64,000 bases of DNA from Anniella stebbinsi (taxonomy: Eukaryota; Chordata; Lepidosauria; Squamata; Anniellidae): the NCBI GenBank assembly GCA_029215795.1, contig JARDYH010000001.1:189851654-189915653 (forward strand), read 5' to 3'. The notes beneath the pieces are model-generated. The model saw only the letters and a list, made by a program, of their open reading frames with translations. It searched no databases and was not told where the DNA came from. Positions within the stretch are counted from its first letter, which is position 1; the number at the start of each line of letters is the position of its first letter. The position numbers and the translations under genes are program-made. This document shows, in pieces, positions 34,517 through 46,035 of this stretch.

Positions 34517-35548
34517 TCATTGACTACTTCCTCCTACAGCACCTTCATCCTGCTTTGTTTCTCCAACATCCGTGGGATCAACTAAGCCCAGCTTCTCCAA
34601 AAGATCCATCCCTTGCTCACTTGATGTTATTCTATGTTGTTTCCCTTTCCACATAAATCTCAGAAAGACTGGATACCCCCAACTATATGTTATCGATCTC
34701 TTCCGCAAAGCCACTGTACACAGTCTAACACTCTTCCGCCACTGCACTGTTTGAGGGCATAGATCCTGGTAAACCTCGATTGGTGTTGCTTGTAACATCA
34801 GCTGGCCTTGACGTCTAATTGCTTGCATCAACTTTTCTTTCTTGTAGTAGTTGGCAAATTTAACAATTATATCCCTTGGGAGCATCCCCTTCTTCTTATA
34901 ACCCACTCTATGGATCCTCTTGATATCCGCCATCTCCCAAGTTTCCTGAGGTTCGACTTCCTTAATCCATGCCAAAATTGTATCTCTTAAATCCTTAGGG
35001 TTCTCCCCCTCTCTCTCTCCAAAAGATCTAATTCGAATGTTGACTCTCCTGTCTCGATCTTCCAAGGCAATTAAACGCAAGTCCATCTCCTTCAAATTCT
35101 CCCCCTGCTGCTTGCTATCTTCCTGCAGCTTCTCAGTCTCCCTCTCCAATTTCTCGACATTTTCCACCACAGTTTGAAGGTCCAACATAAGTTCAAGCTG
35201 TGAGTCCTTAATTCTTTGCATTAATCTTTCCTCCTGCATCAGCAAGGCCGCCTCTAACACTTTCTGAAATTTGTCCATTAAATCATCTGATGTCTCTGCT
35301 TGACTCTCTTTGGGCACTTTAGGAACTGCACCTGCCACTTTAAGAACTACGCCAGATTTAGTGCTTCCGGGGTGACTTGGAGATGTTTTTCCGGCCTTGT
35401 CAAAATGCTGCGTCTTGTCCGGCATTTTGTCTGGCAAGATTCCAGAAACTCTCGTGAGCCGATGCCAGTTCCTATCTGACGGATGATCTTTCGACAACCT
35501 GCTCCAGGCGGGGGCACTGGATTTTTCACCTTTTTGCTTTCTTTTCAT
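34517..35548 (-). CDS. L1 ORF1p-like RNA-binding protein, open
   Basis: An uninterrupted 343-codon frame. Residues about 85-165 form a coiled coil rich in Leu, Glu and Lys (MDKFQKVLEAALLMQEERLM onward). Residues about 167-245 match the L1 ORF1 RRM core (RRVNIRIRSFGEREGENPKD, DIKRIHRVG, DIIVKFANYYKKEKLM), followed by a C-terminal domain to about 325. In L1 this protein forms trimers and coats L1 RNA with ORF2p. The open frame here contrasts with the broken ORF2 of the same copy. Confidence 0.9.
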   Translation of the reverse strand: MKRKQKGEKSSAPAWSRLSKDHPSDRNWHRLTRVSGILPDKMPDKTQHFDKAGKTSPSHPGSTKSGVVLKVAGAVPKVPKESQAETSDDLMDKFQKVLEAALLMQEERLMQRIKDSQLELMLDLQTVVENVEKLERETEKLQEDSKQQGENLKEMDLRLIALEDRDRRVNIRIRSFGEREGENPKDLRDTILAWIKEVEPQETWEMADIKRIHRVGYKKKGMLPRDIIVKFANYYKKEKLMQAIRRQGQLMLQATPIEVYQDLCPQTVQWRKSVRLCTVALRKRSITYSWGYPVFLRFMWKGKQHRITSSEQGMDLLEKLGLVDPTDVGETKQDEGAVGGSSQ

Positions 35549-35953
35549 AAAGCTAAACTCATAAATCCGGACCCCTCACCTAAATCTTCGCTGTCCGCTT
35601 CGGCTCTTATCAAACAAGTACGTTTTGGCTTCTAACACTTTCGGCTGGAGGTTAAATGTCTCTTTTCCCTCTTAAATCACTTCCGTCTCTCCCTCCAGTC
35701 TTATCAGTCAGTCTTACTTCTCTCAATTAAAATCCATTAATTACCGTTACTGATCGCCTGCCAGAGTTCTCTCTCTGCTGATATCGCAGCAATCCAGCAG
35801 TTTCGTTCTCCACAGATACAGCAGAGCTTCCGGACCCGTAATCAGATCTTTGATCATTCTCTCCAAATAGGGATTTTATAGTTATTTCGATTGCTTCTTA
35901 ACGAGAGCGAGAGAGTTCCGACTTCACTCCATGCCCGTTAGGCCACTCCCCCA

Positions 35954-35965
35954 GAAAGCACTTTT
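35954..35965 (+). repeat. Target-site duplication, right copy (L1)
   Basis: GAAAGCACTTTT, identical to 30333-30344, marks the 5' junction of the antisense L1. Confidence 0.8.
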
Positions 35966-36289
35966 AAAAATAATAATATTATGTTTATCAAACAACTTGC
36001 TTACTTGTCTGTCTTTTCTTGCCCAGCAATCTCTTTCGCATCGTATATCCATAAAAAAAATGCTGATGTCCACCCTTGTTATACACGGTTCATTTAATAT
36101 CTAAAATCTCTCTGGTATACTAAAATCTTAGTACAATTCTGTTGCCTCTAAGTGATGGCATTTTGCCCTTCATATCTTCACTTGACAGGCATGATTAGAT
36201 TATTTAAGTGTGCCACAGCCCTCCTCACTTTTGTTTCCATGCAGTTAAATGTGAAATCATCCAGAAAAAAAACTTAATACAACAATTTA

Positions 36290-36345
36290 TTTTTATTTTA
36301 TTTCATTTCTATACCACCCAATAGCCAAAGCTCTTTGGATAGTTC
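36290..36345 (-). repeat. L2-type 3' tail, antisense
   Basis: TTTCTATACCACCCAATAGC followed by CAAAGCTCTTTGG is the complement of the L2 terminus seen at 62518-62578. The AATAAA-like microsatellite is represented by the TTTATTTTATTTC run before it. A short truncated insertion. Confidence 0.65.
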
Positions 36346-36725
36346 ACAAAAATTGCCCGTCATTCCTCTACAACATCCCTATTTGATACTACTATAATAC
36401 CCCAGACAAATAATAACTTAGAAATGGTATATCTGGCAACAGCTTCCTAAGGTTCCTTGTAAAATGTCATGTGGCTAAAGACATATTGAAGTTACTAAAA
36501 TAGGTCTTGCTACAGTAGATAAAAACCTGGACTTTTTTAAAAAAAGGAACAAAAACCTACAATCCTGACATCTTATGGGGTTTTAGCTGTAGGCATTTCC
36601 AAGCCTGCTCTTTTGATTTAGTTCAAAGAGTCTTTCAGCATAGGCTGATTTTTTTTTTACAGCATTTGGACTTAGTTGGTAAACTGAAAATGCTTCTTAA
36701 TCTTGAAATTATTTCTTGTCTTTAG

Positions 36726-36896
36726 GACTCGCTAGCTGAAGTTGAAGAGAAATATAAGAAGGCTATGGTGTCAAATGCTCAACTGGATAATGAAAAGACC
36801 AATTTCATGTATCAAGTGGACACTCTAAAGGATGCATTGTTGGAACTGGAAGAACAGCTTGCAGAATCTAAGAGACAATATGAAGAGAAAAGCAAA
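36726..36896 (+). CDS. LRRFIP1: LRRFIP1 coiled-coil exon [13 protein letters not shown]
   Basis: The 171 bp exon follows CTTGTCTTTAG and precedes GTAAGT; phase 0 on both sides. It encodes 57 residues beginning [20 protein letters not shown] and containing [18 protein letters not shown]. This is the main dimerising coiled coil of LRRFIP proteins and a reported Flightless-I interaction region. It lies directly after the intron with the DIRS and L1 insertions, so its inclusion shows the intron must be spliced across 13.2 kb. Confidence 0.98.
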
Positions 36897-37533
36897 GTAA
36901 GTAGCAGCAAGTGAGAAGTCTTACGTGACGTTCTCATAAGCTATAAGAAACCAAAGTGAAACATTTTCTTAACCCTACTGATATATAGAGAAAGCATTCC
37001 TCATGGTGGCTGTAGATTTTTTTGAGATCTCAGACAACTTTCTTTAAAAGGGACTTTCTTCAACAGATACAGTAATAACTTATGGTGGGTTCACACATGG
37101 TCTAGGGATGTAGACTAAATATGTACATAATGTAGAAGTAAGCCTTGGCTTTTTTATGCAATCTCATACCTGGTGTTAAAACCTGAACCTGAGTCAGAGC
37201 CTATATAGGCGCTACTGCATTATTACACCACATGAATCACATGCGTGGGGCCTAGCCACACAAGCATTTATGCAGGTAGAATGAAAGGCACTATGAATGG
37301 TGGAGGATAGCTCTCGAGCCCCCAAAGCTTGCTTACATGACCAACCATGTGCATAACGTACATACTGTGTCAATATGTGGCTTAGCATGTAGATGTGCAA
37401 CCTGTAAAAGGAAGAAGATTACTAAATGGGAACATTTGGAATGCTTAGAGGGAATAATAAAACATCCTTTGCAAAATTAATTTTATTTGTATAAATAAGT
37501 TCACAAGCTAACTGTAAAATCCTTACTTTGTAG

Positions 37534-37626
37534 GATTTTGAGAGGGAAAAACATGCTCACACTACATTGCAGTTTCAGTTCATGGAAGTCAAAGAGGCTT
37601 TGAAGCAAAGAGAAGAACTACTTGCA
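37534..37626 (+). CDS. LRRFIP1: LRRFIP1 coiled-coil exon DFEREKHAH
   Basis: The 93 bp exon lies between CTTTGTAG and GTAAGT, phase 0 on both sides. It encodes 31 residues, [20 protein letters not shown] and [11 protein letters not shown], continuing the coiled coil. It is the first of three consecutive 93 bp exons, which suggests a heptad-based duplication or length constraint. Confidence 0.97.
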
Positions 37627-38763
37627 GTAAGTGAATTCTTAGTATTAAGGAAATAAGCTTTCGTCAATATGTCATACTTTGGCTGATGAAACACAGCGAA
37701 TCAACTTTCTAGCTTCAGATTTTCAACAAAAATGTTAATTCTTCAGGAATTAATTACAGTAGCTAACGTTTAAGCCTCCTGGAGCAATAGAAGCAAGAAC
37801 ATTTCAGTGCACTGTTCTAGGTTAAATTCTCATTACTGCCATCAAAAAACCCACAAATGGTAATATCTAATAGGAGCCCATCCATGTGCAGTTGCAGTAC
37901 AGCGCCTCTGGGGACAGGCCTACATATGAGCAAAAATGCTGATTTCTGGCAGGGGTTTGACCTGGCCTTTCCAGAGACCAGTGTTGTTGCCTGCGTGGAG
38001 GTTTACCCTCGGAAGTGCTATATCGTGGCTGTGCGTGGACCCCTGTGGATATTACCTAAACTACGTACAAGTTTTCACAGGTAGAGCTCTTGCTTTTACT
38101 TTTCACATTTACATGGCATTTCCCTTTTTTAAACATTTTAAATTATTGCTGGAGACACAAAATACTTGGAGGGAACTTTCACTCAAGTGTCAGGGGGTTC
38201 TGAATTAAAACCCTATCCACAGAAACACGCTTCCCGGGGCCTAAAAAGAGCTGGTTCTCTCCACTGCTTCAAACGTTGGAGATGATTACTATAATTTGAG
38301 ACAGAAATGGGAAACGTAAGCCCTTTCCCCACTACTAGGATGAAAACACGGGTGGAGGAATATGGAATGGAAATAGCTTACAACTATTATTTTCATTTCT
38401 CTGGAGCTACCTGATCCTTTTGAGGTGGAATAGGACAGTGAGAAGAGAATGCTGGTAATGGCTATGGAAAGGGAAGATCCACTTGCTCTTCCAGTCAGAT
38501 GTTAGCACGGTTGGTTCTGCAGTTTAAGAAACTGCAATAGCTCTGATTTTCCCCCCTTAGTCAGAGTCGTATTTTATCTTAAGAGGAATTTGTTTTGGAT
38601 TTCAAGGTAGAGCTATGAAAGTTGTGTAAACAGGTAGGTTTCTTTGTCTTAGTTCATGTATCTTTTTATTTCATTTTTCTTTGTAAATAATGCAACCTTG
38701 AATTTTTCTTCTGATTAACTCTCTTGACTGCTTTCTGTCTTCTTGTTTTCTCCTGCACCTCAG

Positions 38764-38856
38764 GAAATCCGACAACTACAACAGAAACAAGAGGGCTATG
38801 TCAGGGAAATGTCTGATCTTCAGGAGACAATAGATTGGAAAGAAAAAAAGATAGGG
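38764..38856 (+). CDS. LRRFIP1: LRRFIP1 coiled-coil exon EIRQLQQKQEG
   Basis: The 93 bp exon lies between CTGCACCTCAG and GTAGGA, phase 0 on both sides, 31 residues with EIRQLQQKQEGYVREMSDLQ and ETIDWKEKKIG. It is shared with LRRFIP2. As I recall, some mammalian LRRFIP1 isoforms lack this exon and the next, so both may be alternative; skipping either keeps frame. Confidence 0.96.
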
Positions 38857-39533
38857 GTAGGATTCATAACCATATCCCCCCCCCCAATTGTTCAGATTAC
38901 CAGTGCTCTTTTAAATTAGATAAGGTCATGAGTGCAGTCATCTCAGTTAATGACATGGTTAGGATTTAAAATGTTTTTTATACCTTCTGAAGTGCTTCTG
39001 CCTGCTAGTTCTCCCATTCTGAATACAGAACCATGTGCTGCTTTGGAAATGTTCTGGAGACCCGAGCAGTTAAATCAGGGGGCCCCTAACCATAGCTTCT
39101 CATTTTACTGAAACTGTTAAAACTATGTTTACCAGTTTTGGAACAATCCAGGGTGAAACGGAAAACTATTTGAGGCTTGCTGGTTTGATTACTCACATGG
39201 CAAAGGGAGAAGTGAAAAGGCAGTGCACCTGGACAAAAGACTCATATCTCAGCTTATTAAGCCAAGTTGTGATCATCCAAACACAGTCAATGTTTGGACA
39301 CCATGATGTCTGTTCTGATCACTACCGCGCATTGCCCTGTTTATTCAGAAGGAATTTTGATTGTAAATGGCTTCAGCAGGGTGCCATGTTAAACAGTTAC
39401 TTACCACCCCTACTAGCTGGTAAACTTGCTTATGAGTAGCTACACCATTGTGCCACTTCAAAAATAATAATTCTGCCCCCATTTTGCTATTTTTTAAAAC
39501 AGTTGCCCATTCATTCAAGTGATGGTTGTGCTT

Positions 39534-39589
39534 TTAATAATAATAATAATAATAATAATAATTATTATTATTATTATTATTATTATTAC
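39534..39589. repeat. (TAA)n(TTA)n palindromic microsatellite
   Basis: A TAA run switches directly into a TTA run of about the same length, giving an uninterrupted perfect palindrome of about 55 bp. It can form a hairpin or cruciform and is likely unstable. It may mark abutting tails of two oppositely oriented retroposons. Confidence 0.95.
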
Positions 39590-39849
39590 GGTCAACAAGA
39601 CCAGCAAATTGTGTTTTTAATTTAAACTTCGACCTTCACTAGAAATGTATTAATAGTAGTTTCAAACCAAAGAACATTCTAAGAAATGTATCAATCAATT
39701 CATTTGCTTTGATTTAATGAAAAGATTTTTATAATGCTATTCATAAAATGTCACAGTAACATCCAATAATACAGAAAAAAACCAATCAATAAAACAAATT
39801 CAATAACCAGCAGTGGCTATCAGCATAAGAAGCTGAACAATGGCATCAC

Positions 39850-40720
39850 AATTAAAATGTCAAAATCTGCACTTTGATTTCAGCCCAAAAGTGAACTGGC
39901 AGCCAGTGCAGCTGCTTTCTAACAGCTGAAGTATGAGAAAACAGTGCCACACCTGTCAACAGGCAGGCCACTGAATTCTGTACTAGCTGAGGCTTCTATA
40001 CTGATTTCAAAGACAACCCTACATAATCTATTCTGGAAGTCACCAAAGCATGCATAACGCCTAGGGTATTTTGTAGATAGGTGGGGTATAAATTGAATAA
40101 ATAAATAAATAGAAAAAAATAGTAATATCTTCCCATAGAAGGAGAAGCTGATAAATGACACTCAAGGTCATGGCTGCCACCTGGAAAACCAGGAGCAATA
40201 TCCTCACACTTTGACCCTGGTCCTTACAGAGGAGTGAGGAAGCCACTCCACTGAGTCTCTCACTCTCATTAACTGTTTTGACTTTGAGTTTATTCACCCT
40301 AATGCAGTCCACCACTGATTACATCAAATCTTGAAAAGCTTGAGGGACAAGGCTGAATCCTGAAGGATCCCACAGGACAGTTCCCATGGGCAGGAACAAG
40401 TGTTCCCAGCACCATCTTCAGTAATCTATCCTCCAGGAAGGAATTGAATCACCACAATGTGGTGCTCCAAAGCCTCTATCTCAAAAGGAAGTCATAGTTG
40501 ATGATGCAGAGAGATCCAGGAAAATAAGAGAGCACATTCCCTGTCTTTCCTAGCAAAAGTTGTTGACCAGGGCAATCAAGGCAATTTCAGGCCTGAAATC
40601 ATTCTGAAAAGGATCTGGATTCTCAATCTAATTAAAGAGAGTTGGCCAGCTGCTACTCTTCCTCAGAAATGGCAGATCGGAAACCAGTCAATAATTGCCC
40701 AGCTTAAAGAAGGATCTAAT
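39850..40720. repeat. Diverged interspersed repeat, class uncertain
   Basis: Text such as GAACTGGCAGCCAGTGCAGC near 39893 and GTCACCAAAGCATG near 40039 resembles a repeat I associate with reptilian genomes, and a short AATAAATAAATA tail lies at about 40097-40109. No RT or other protein motifs were recognised, and I cannot name the family or its ends. Confidence 0.35.
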
Positions 40721-41725
40721 GACTGTCTTCTTTAAGGTGGCCAAAAGAAAATGTTCAGCTAAAGATGCATTATCAGTCTTACTATGCTGGCCAGAGTCTC
40801 ATGATTGGCCATCACTAATCAATATAAGCAAGAGTCAAAGGGGGACTGCGTTGTGGAACAAATTTCCTCAAGTACTTTCTCTTCATCCTCAGATGAAATC
40901 ATTTAAGCAACTACTATAGAAGAGGCACTAAGCAGACTTCCACAGGCTCTGTCATTGGACAACACTATTGTCCATTAGCTTTCAGCAGGAACTACCAGAA
41001 TAGTTTCTCCTTACAGAAATGCAACTAGAAATTTGCCCCTTAAAAAAAATCACAAAACCCTGCAATATTCCTTGTCAGAGCTCATCTTACTTGTTCCCTA
41101 TTACAATAGGAGAGATTTAAACCTCTTTATCATTGTGGTTTCAGTAAAGAACTAAACATGTTTAATACTCAAAGTATTGCAATTTATTTTCAGTAATGTT
41201 GTGATAGAGTAAAACTTAACCACTAAATGGACTGTGAGGGGCTTTAAGATTCTAGTAAGAAAAACATTAGCTTGTCATTGCAATTCTGTATGGTACTGTT
41301 AAATCCCTTGATTTAACCCTAAAACTAACCATAAAGCCATATAAACAAAAAAAGGGGAAACCAGGAAAGTTGGGACAAAACCATATTTGTGGTTATAGGC
41401 TAGTGATGTGGAGCATATGTGAAACCAAAAATTGTAAGGGCCAAGCTCAACTTAACAACACAAGCTTGTTACATGCCTATGTGGCATGTACATTTTAAGT
41501 ATTGCTTAGGCTGTTTAAACATGGCATATTTATGCAAATGGAAACATCTGTAAGGGATAATACTCACAAATCCTGAAATAAAATTCTTTCCTCTTCTTGT
41601 CTGCAAATTCCATTATTCTTTGCATTCCTGAAACCTGCTTTTTGCTAATTTTCCTTATCTTTATTTTTCTCCTCCCTCCTTTCCTCTTCTTGTTGTCACT
41701 TTATCTTCCACTTATTCCTTGAAAG

Positions 41726-41818
41726 GCTTTAGAGAGGCAGAAAGAGTTCTTTGATTCCATAAGAAGTGAGCGAGATGATCTTAGAGAGGAGGTGATTGTG
41801 CTGAAGGAACAATTGAAG
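41726..41818 (+). CDS. LRRFIP1: LRRFIP1 coiled-coil exon ALERQKEFFDS
   Basis: The 93 bp exon follows TTCCTTGAAAG and precedes GTATGC, phase 0 on both sides. It encodes ALERQKEFFDSIRSERDDLR and EEVIVLKEQLK. The acceptor lacks a pyrimidine directly before AG (AAAG), with the pyrimidine tract slightly further upstream. It joins to QHGLIPNSE at 42577. Confidence 0.96.
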
Positions 41819-42576
41819 GTATGCAGAAACAACAAAAGAAACAGTGTAAAAAGAATTAAATATTTCTTTCTGTGTGCCAGAGAAAAAGCTAGCTAGTAGT
41901 AGGGAGGTGATTGTTTAAGTGGTGGCAGAGTGGGCACATCTTTATTTTCTTACTTAGTTTTATCCTTTCATTGTACTGTTCTGTTAAATCCATACAGCTA
42001 CATTTGATAATCTGTAAAGCATAAAAGCATGTACTCAAACATTTCCTATTTGACAGAATACATAGGCTGTGCCACCTCTGAAAACCAAAGCCGTATTTTG
42101 AACTGTTTTCCCTTATACCAGTAGCACAATCTATTAGGAACATCACATGCTTCAAACTGTATTAAAACAAATAAGTGTTGCAAAGCAGCATACACAGTGG
42201 GTTGGGTTCAGAGTTAACATGGAAGTTCGTGTGGTGTAGTTGCTGGATGTTGGGTTTGGGAATTCATTTGTTTGGCTATAAAATTCATTCTAGATAGCTT
42301 TGGTCAAGTCAATCACCTTAACTCACCTCATGGCCTTTTTTAGAAGATAAAATCCTGCTATGAATTCCTTGAAGGAGCAAGGATTAAAAAGGAATTATTA
42401 TTTTTTGCAGAGCCCAAGACATCTGCTGTTCAACCAATCTGTTAATCTAAATACTATATAACCTCTTTTATCAAGACGTTTCTTCTGTGTACCAAATCTT
42501 TGATTTGGGTATGTGTAAACACATTTCATGTTCTAGTACATAATGTTATAATGTTATTTTATTATTTCACTCACAG

Positions 42577-42718
42577 CAACATGGACTAATACCCAACTCA
42601 GAAGTAGCTACCAATGGAGAAACCTGTAGTGGTCTTAATAATGATGGACTATCAAGTTCTTCCAAGATTGTTCCAGGGATAAGTCATGACTCTAAGGTAG
42701 CTGGAGATGGTACACTAG
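42577..42718 (+). CDS. LRRFIP1: LRRFIP1 exon at the isoform branch point (QHGLIPNSE)
   Basis: The 142 bp exon lies between TCACTCACAG and GTAAGT. It enters in phase 0 and leaves in phase 1 with a single G. It encodes QHGLIPNSEVATNGETCSGL and a Ser/Gly-rich end with AGDGTL. The dangling G joins equally well to the long acidic exon at 43833 (G+GC, Gly) and to the exon at 51658 (G+AC, Asp). This is therefore the donor from which the two C-terminal isoforms diverge. Confidence 0.96.
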
Positions 42719-43832
42719 GTAAGTGTTTGCACTCCACTAAGATTTGTTCCTACCTTTGCATGAAAAATTATAATCTGAACAATTTACTAATCACCAGCAT
42801 GCTGCTCATACAATCACTTCTGTGCATTTTTTTTTTTTGCTAAATGCCAATTATCACTTCAAGCACAATTCATTGCCATTCACAGGGGATGTTAAAAGTA
42901 ATTCCTTTTATTCCCCAGGTCCAGGGAAACAAATGACTTAAAGACATAACAGAGCCATGCATACATTTTATATAGACTTGTGCAATCATAAACGTCCAGA
43001 GCAACTCAAGTTGCTCTGGCCCCCAGCAACACATGGGGAAAAGATGAAGATTAGGAGCACTTGAAACTTTGTAAGGTTAGGATAGTAATATAGAATTATT
43101 ACTTTTATTTATGCTGATGTTTATGTCAGAGCAAATGATTGTAGTACTATATAGTACTATAATAGTACATTTGAAATGGCCACATTCATGATCAGCAGCT
43201 TTTGACCCCTAATACTTTCCTAGAGCAATAAAACATAACTTTGCCTCAAAAATATTTATAGCAAACAGGCAGGTCAGAAGGGCAAAGTAAAATATTAAAT
43301 CTACAAAGCCTTTTATTACTTACCTTTATGAAGAAAATGGAGATGATAAATTTGAATCATTGCTGTCATACAATTGTGAACACAATAGGGAACCAAATAA
43401 TTGCTGTCAAGGTATGGCTCAAGTTCTCTTTATGAGGTGCAAAATAATTCCTTCCCCCATTTTTGTAATCCTAAACCAGTGTATAGTACATTTCATTAAA
43501 ACTGATTCAACAATTTTATATAGCTATATTTAGAGCACCAGTTGATGGTGCTAGTTAAAATATAGTATTAAAACTAGGGCTTTTGTAAAACTTTTCATCT
43601 TCAATTATGTTTACAAATGCAGTATAGTTGATATGAGGGATGGGGATGCATTTTGCTGATCAGACAACTTACTAATTCAATTGCTGCTTTGCCTTCACAT
43701 AATTGGCAAAGGCTGATCTTTCTTAACCAGTTGTTTTGATTCATTCTCTCTTCTGGGTTTTAAGCGGGGAGGTAAGTGTTAAACTAGTCTCCCTACAATG
43801 TGGTCCCTTCAACTTTCTTAATGATCTTTTAG

Positions 43833-45838
43833 GCAGAGCCAATGAAGTGGAGATGAAAAATGAGATTTTGGAGAATGTGGGGAAAAGAGAAATCTTACAG
43901 AATACTGAGCATGAGGAACACACAGAGGAGACTAAGGAGCAGGAAATTGTACAGGAATGTTCGGAGATAAAGACGTTGCATGCTGATGAAAATGCGGAGG
44001 CAAAGAAAATCAATGAAGGCAAAGTTGCATCAACATTGATATTAAATAGTGGACCTGAGGAGTCAGATAAAAGTCATTCAGAGCATGTTCCAGGAATTGC
44101 TTATTCCCTTGAAAGCAGTGATACAGTTGAATTTAGGGGTGAAGGGGGGTCACTTGATGATTGCACAGAAGTGAAAGAGTCTGATGGAAATGTTGTAAAT
44201 ACAGTTGGTAATCAGAATAAAATAGCAGGTCCAAGCATTGAGGTTAATCAAAAAATAAACACAGATATAGAAATAATTCCCCAAGAGCACAGTAAAGAAA
44301 ATCAAACAGATATTGTTATTGATGAGACAGAAGGCAATAATAATGAAGTATTTGAGGAAGCTTTGGATTTTGTGAGTAACAGCCACATGACAACTGCTAG
44401 TCAGTCAGAATCACCAGAACTGATGTCAGGTATTGACCCTAATGTTAAACAAAACAAAATGGTTGAGAGTGATTTGGATGGACAGCTTGATAAAAATCAA
44501 AGAGTTATTACAATAACTGATGAAGCTGAATGGGGTAAAAATGAAGCAGGTGGCATTAATAAAGAGAATGAGACAGAAAATGTAGTCCAGCAGCAGGTGA
44601 ACAAAGTAGTAGCTTCTGCAGTAGAACTTTCAGGAACACTGTGTACTCGGGAACAAAAACAAGTTGAAATTGAAGAAATTCAGGCCCTATTTTCAAAACA
44701 GGGTATATTTGCTGAAGAGGAACAAAACAAGCAAGGGATGGAAGCAAGAGAAGATAATGCTGAAGGGAGTCCTGCTAAAGTGATGAATCAAAGAGAAGCT
44801 TTGTTCAAAGCACTGGAAGCCCGTTTAGATTCTGAGAAATATGAGCAAAATGCCATAAAACAGCTTCTTACAGAGGAAACTGTTGAAGACAATTTAAGTC
44901 AGAGTGAATGCCAGACTCATGAGGAATGGAAGGTAGACCTAGAAGATGATTCAGGAGAAAGCAAATCAGAATTCATAGATGATGGCAAAGCTTTGGCAGA
45001 TATAGCAACACTACATGAAGACATTGCTGATAACAGCCATGATGAAGACTACAGCATGACACAAGTTAACGACTGGCCTACAGAAAAACAGACTGCAGAC
45101 AAACAAGACAAAACTATTCGGGACTCTACTACAATCGCAAGTATAAAAACTGAAGATGTTAAAGGGAATGAAGGAGACAGGAACCATGGAAAGGCTGAGG
45201 AAAAAATTCTTGAAGTTTTGACTGATAGGGAAGAGGATGTTTGTCTCATATCACAGAAGACTGAATTCAGTGACCAAGACAGAGAGCCTGACAGTGAAGA
45301 ATATCATGAAGCATTTGATTTTGATGAATCATCTTTTGGAGAACTTAAGACTACTGAAAGGAGTAATAATCAGAGTAATGAATCAGAGAAATATATTTAC
45401 CAAACACAAGAGAAAGATGTGATTGCAGAAAGTGGAGAGCAGAATGTAAGCAAAGAGGTCTATGAAAAAGAATGCATAGATAAAGAAAATCTTGCTGATG
45501 AAGATAAAAAGGAGGAAATATACCAAAGCTCAACAGATGAGGTGGTAGATGAGGCCATGTTGACTGAAAGTGAAAATAATCAGCAGCAAAGAAAGGAATT
45601 TGAAGAAGCTGAACATTTGCAAACTGATCCTTCTGTTTCCTGTTCTTCAAAGGCACAATGTGAAATATTGGAAGACACAAACACAAAGGTATTAGATGAA
45701 ATTAATTCAAAACAAATTGCTGAATGTACACCAGAGCAGTTGGCAAAACTAGAGAGTTCTGTGGATGAAGACCAAGAGGAAGCCCTAGTGAGTAGGAAGG
45801 GTAAAGGTAAATCTCGGGAAGATTGTGTTATATCGTAA
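43833..45838 (+). CDS. LRRFIP1: LRRFIP1 long terminal exon, acidic C-terminus
   Basis: Acceptor TGATCTTTTAG at 43822-43832; the coding part runs to TAA at 45836-45838. With the incoming G it adds about 668 residues. It starts [11 protein letters not shown] and [19 protein letters not shown], which match the start of the same exon in mammalian LRRFIP1 as I recall it, and ends [12 protein letters not shown]. Between these ends the sequence is a poorly conserved Glu/Asp/Asn/Lys-rich tract with no globular domain. This isoform corresponds to the GCF2/TRIP form linked to nucleic-acid binding and transcriptional repression. The frame is open further upstream to 43736, but that part is intronic. Confidence 0.95.
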
Positions 45839-45898
45839 CCTCAGGTCATTGTTGCATGTTACACACCAGCTATCTGATAAGTTACAAAGCAAAAAGGT

Positions 45899-45920
45899 GT
45901 GCGCGCACACACACACACAA

Positions 45921-45957
<37 letters not shown>

Positions 45958-45968
45958 CATATATATAT
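45899..45968 (+). repeat. (CA)n(TA)n microsatellite in 3' UTR
   Basis: A GCGCGCA start passes into interrupted CA dinucleotides and then TA dinucleotides, 60 bases after the stop codon of the long isoform. Confidence 0.95.
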
Positions 45969-46035
45969 TAAAAAGTAAGAAAAAATGTCTAACTTCTGAT
46001 TCATTTGGAAGGAAGAGTTCACACTCTAAATCAGG

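Larger units (their letters stand above)
30345..35953 (-). mobile_element. L1 LINE, near full length, antisense
   Basis: A minus-strand L1 of about 5.6 kb, flanked by the 12 bp duplication GAAAGCACTTTT. From its 5' end (right): a 5' UTR of about 400 bp (35549-35953), ORF1 (35548-34517, open), a C-rich spacer with a 16 bp G run, ORF2 (34283 to about 30450, broken), and a short 3' end. The tail at 30345 is T-rich on the + strand, but no long clean poly(A) is seen. It lies in the 13.2 kb LRRFIP1 intron, about 500 bp downstream of the DIRS element. Confidence 0.93.

Noticed and set aside
31000..35960. Host gene on the minus strand
   Set aside because: All motifs (coiled-coil/RRM ORF1, endonuclease, FADD reverse transcriptase) are those of L1, with target-site duplications at both ends.
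43736..43832. Upstream ATG and open frame leading into the acidic LRRFIP1 exon
   Set aside because: The acceptor TGATCTTTTAG at 43822-43832 and the phase-1 donor at 42718 place this stretch in the intron; its protein sequence has no family match.
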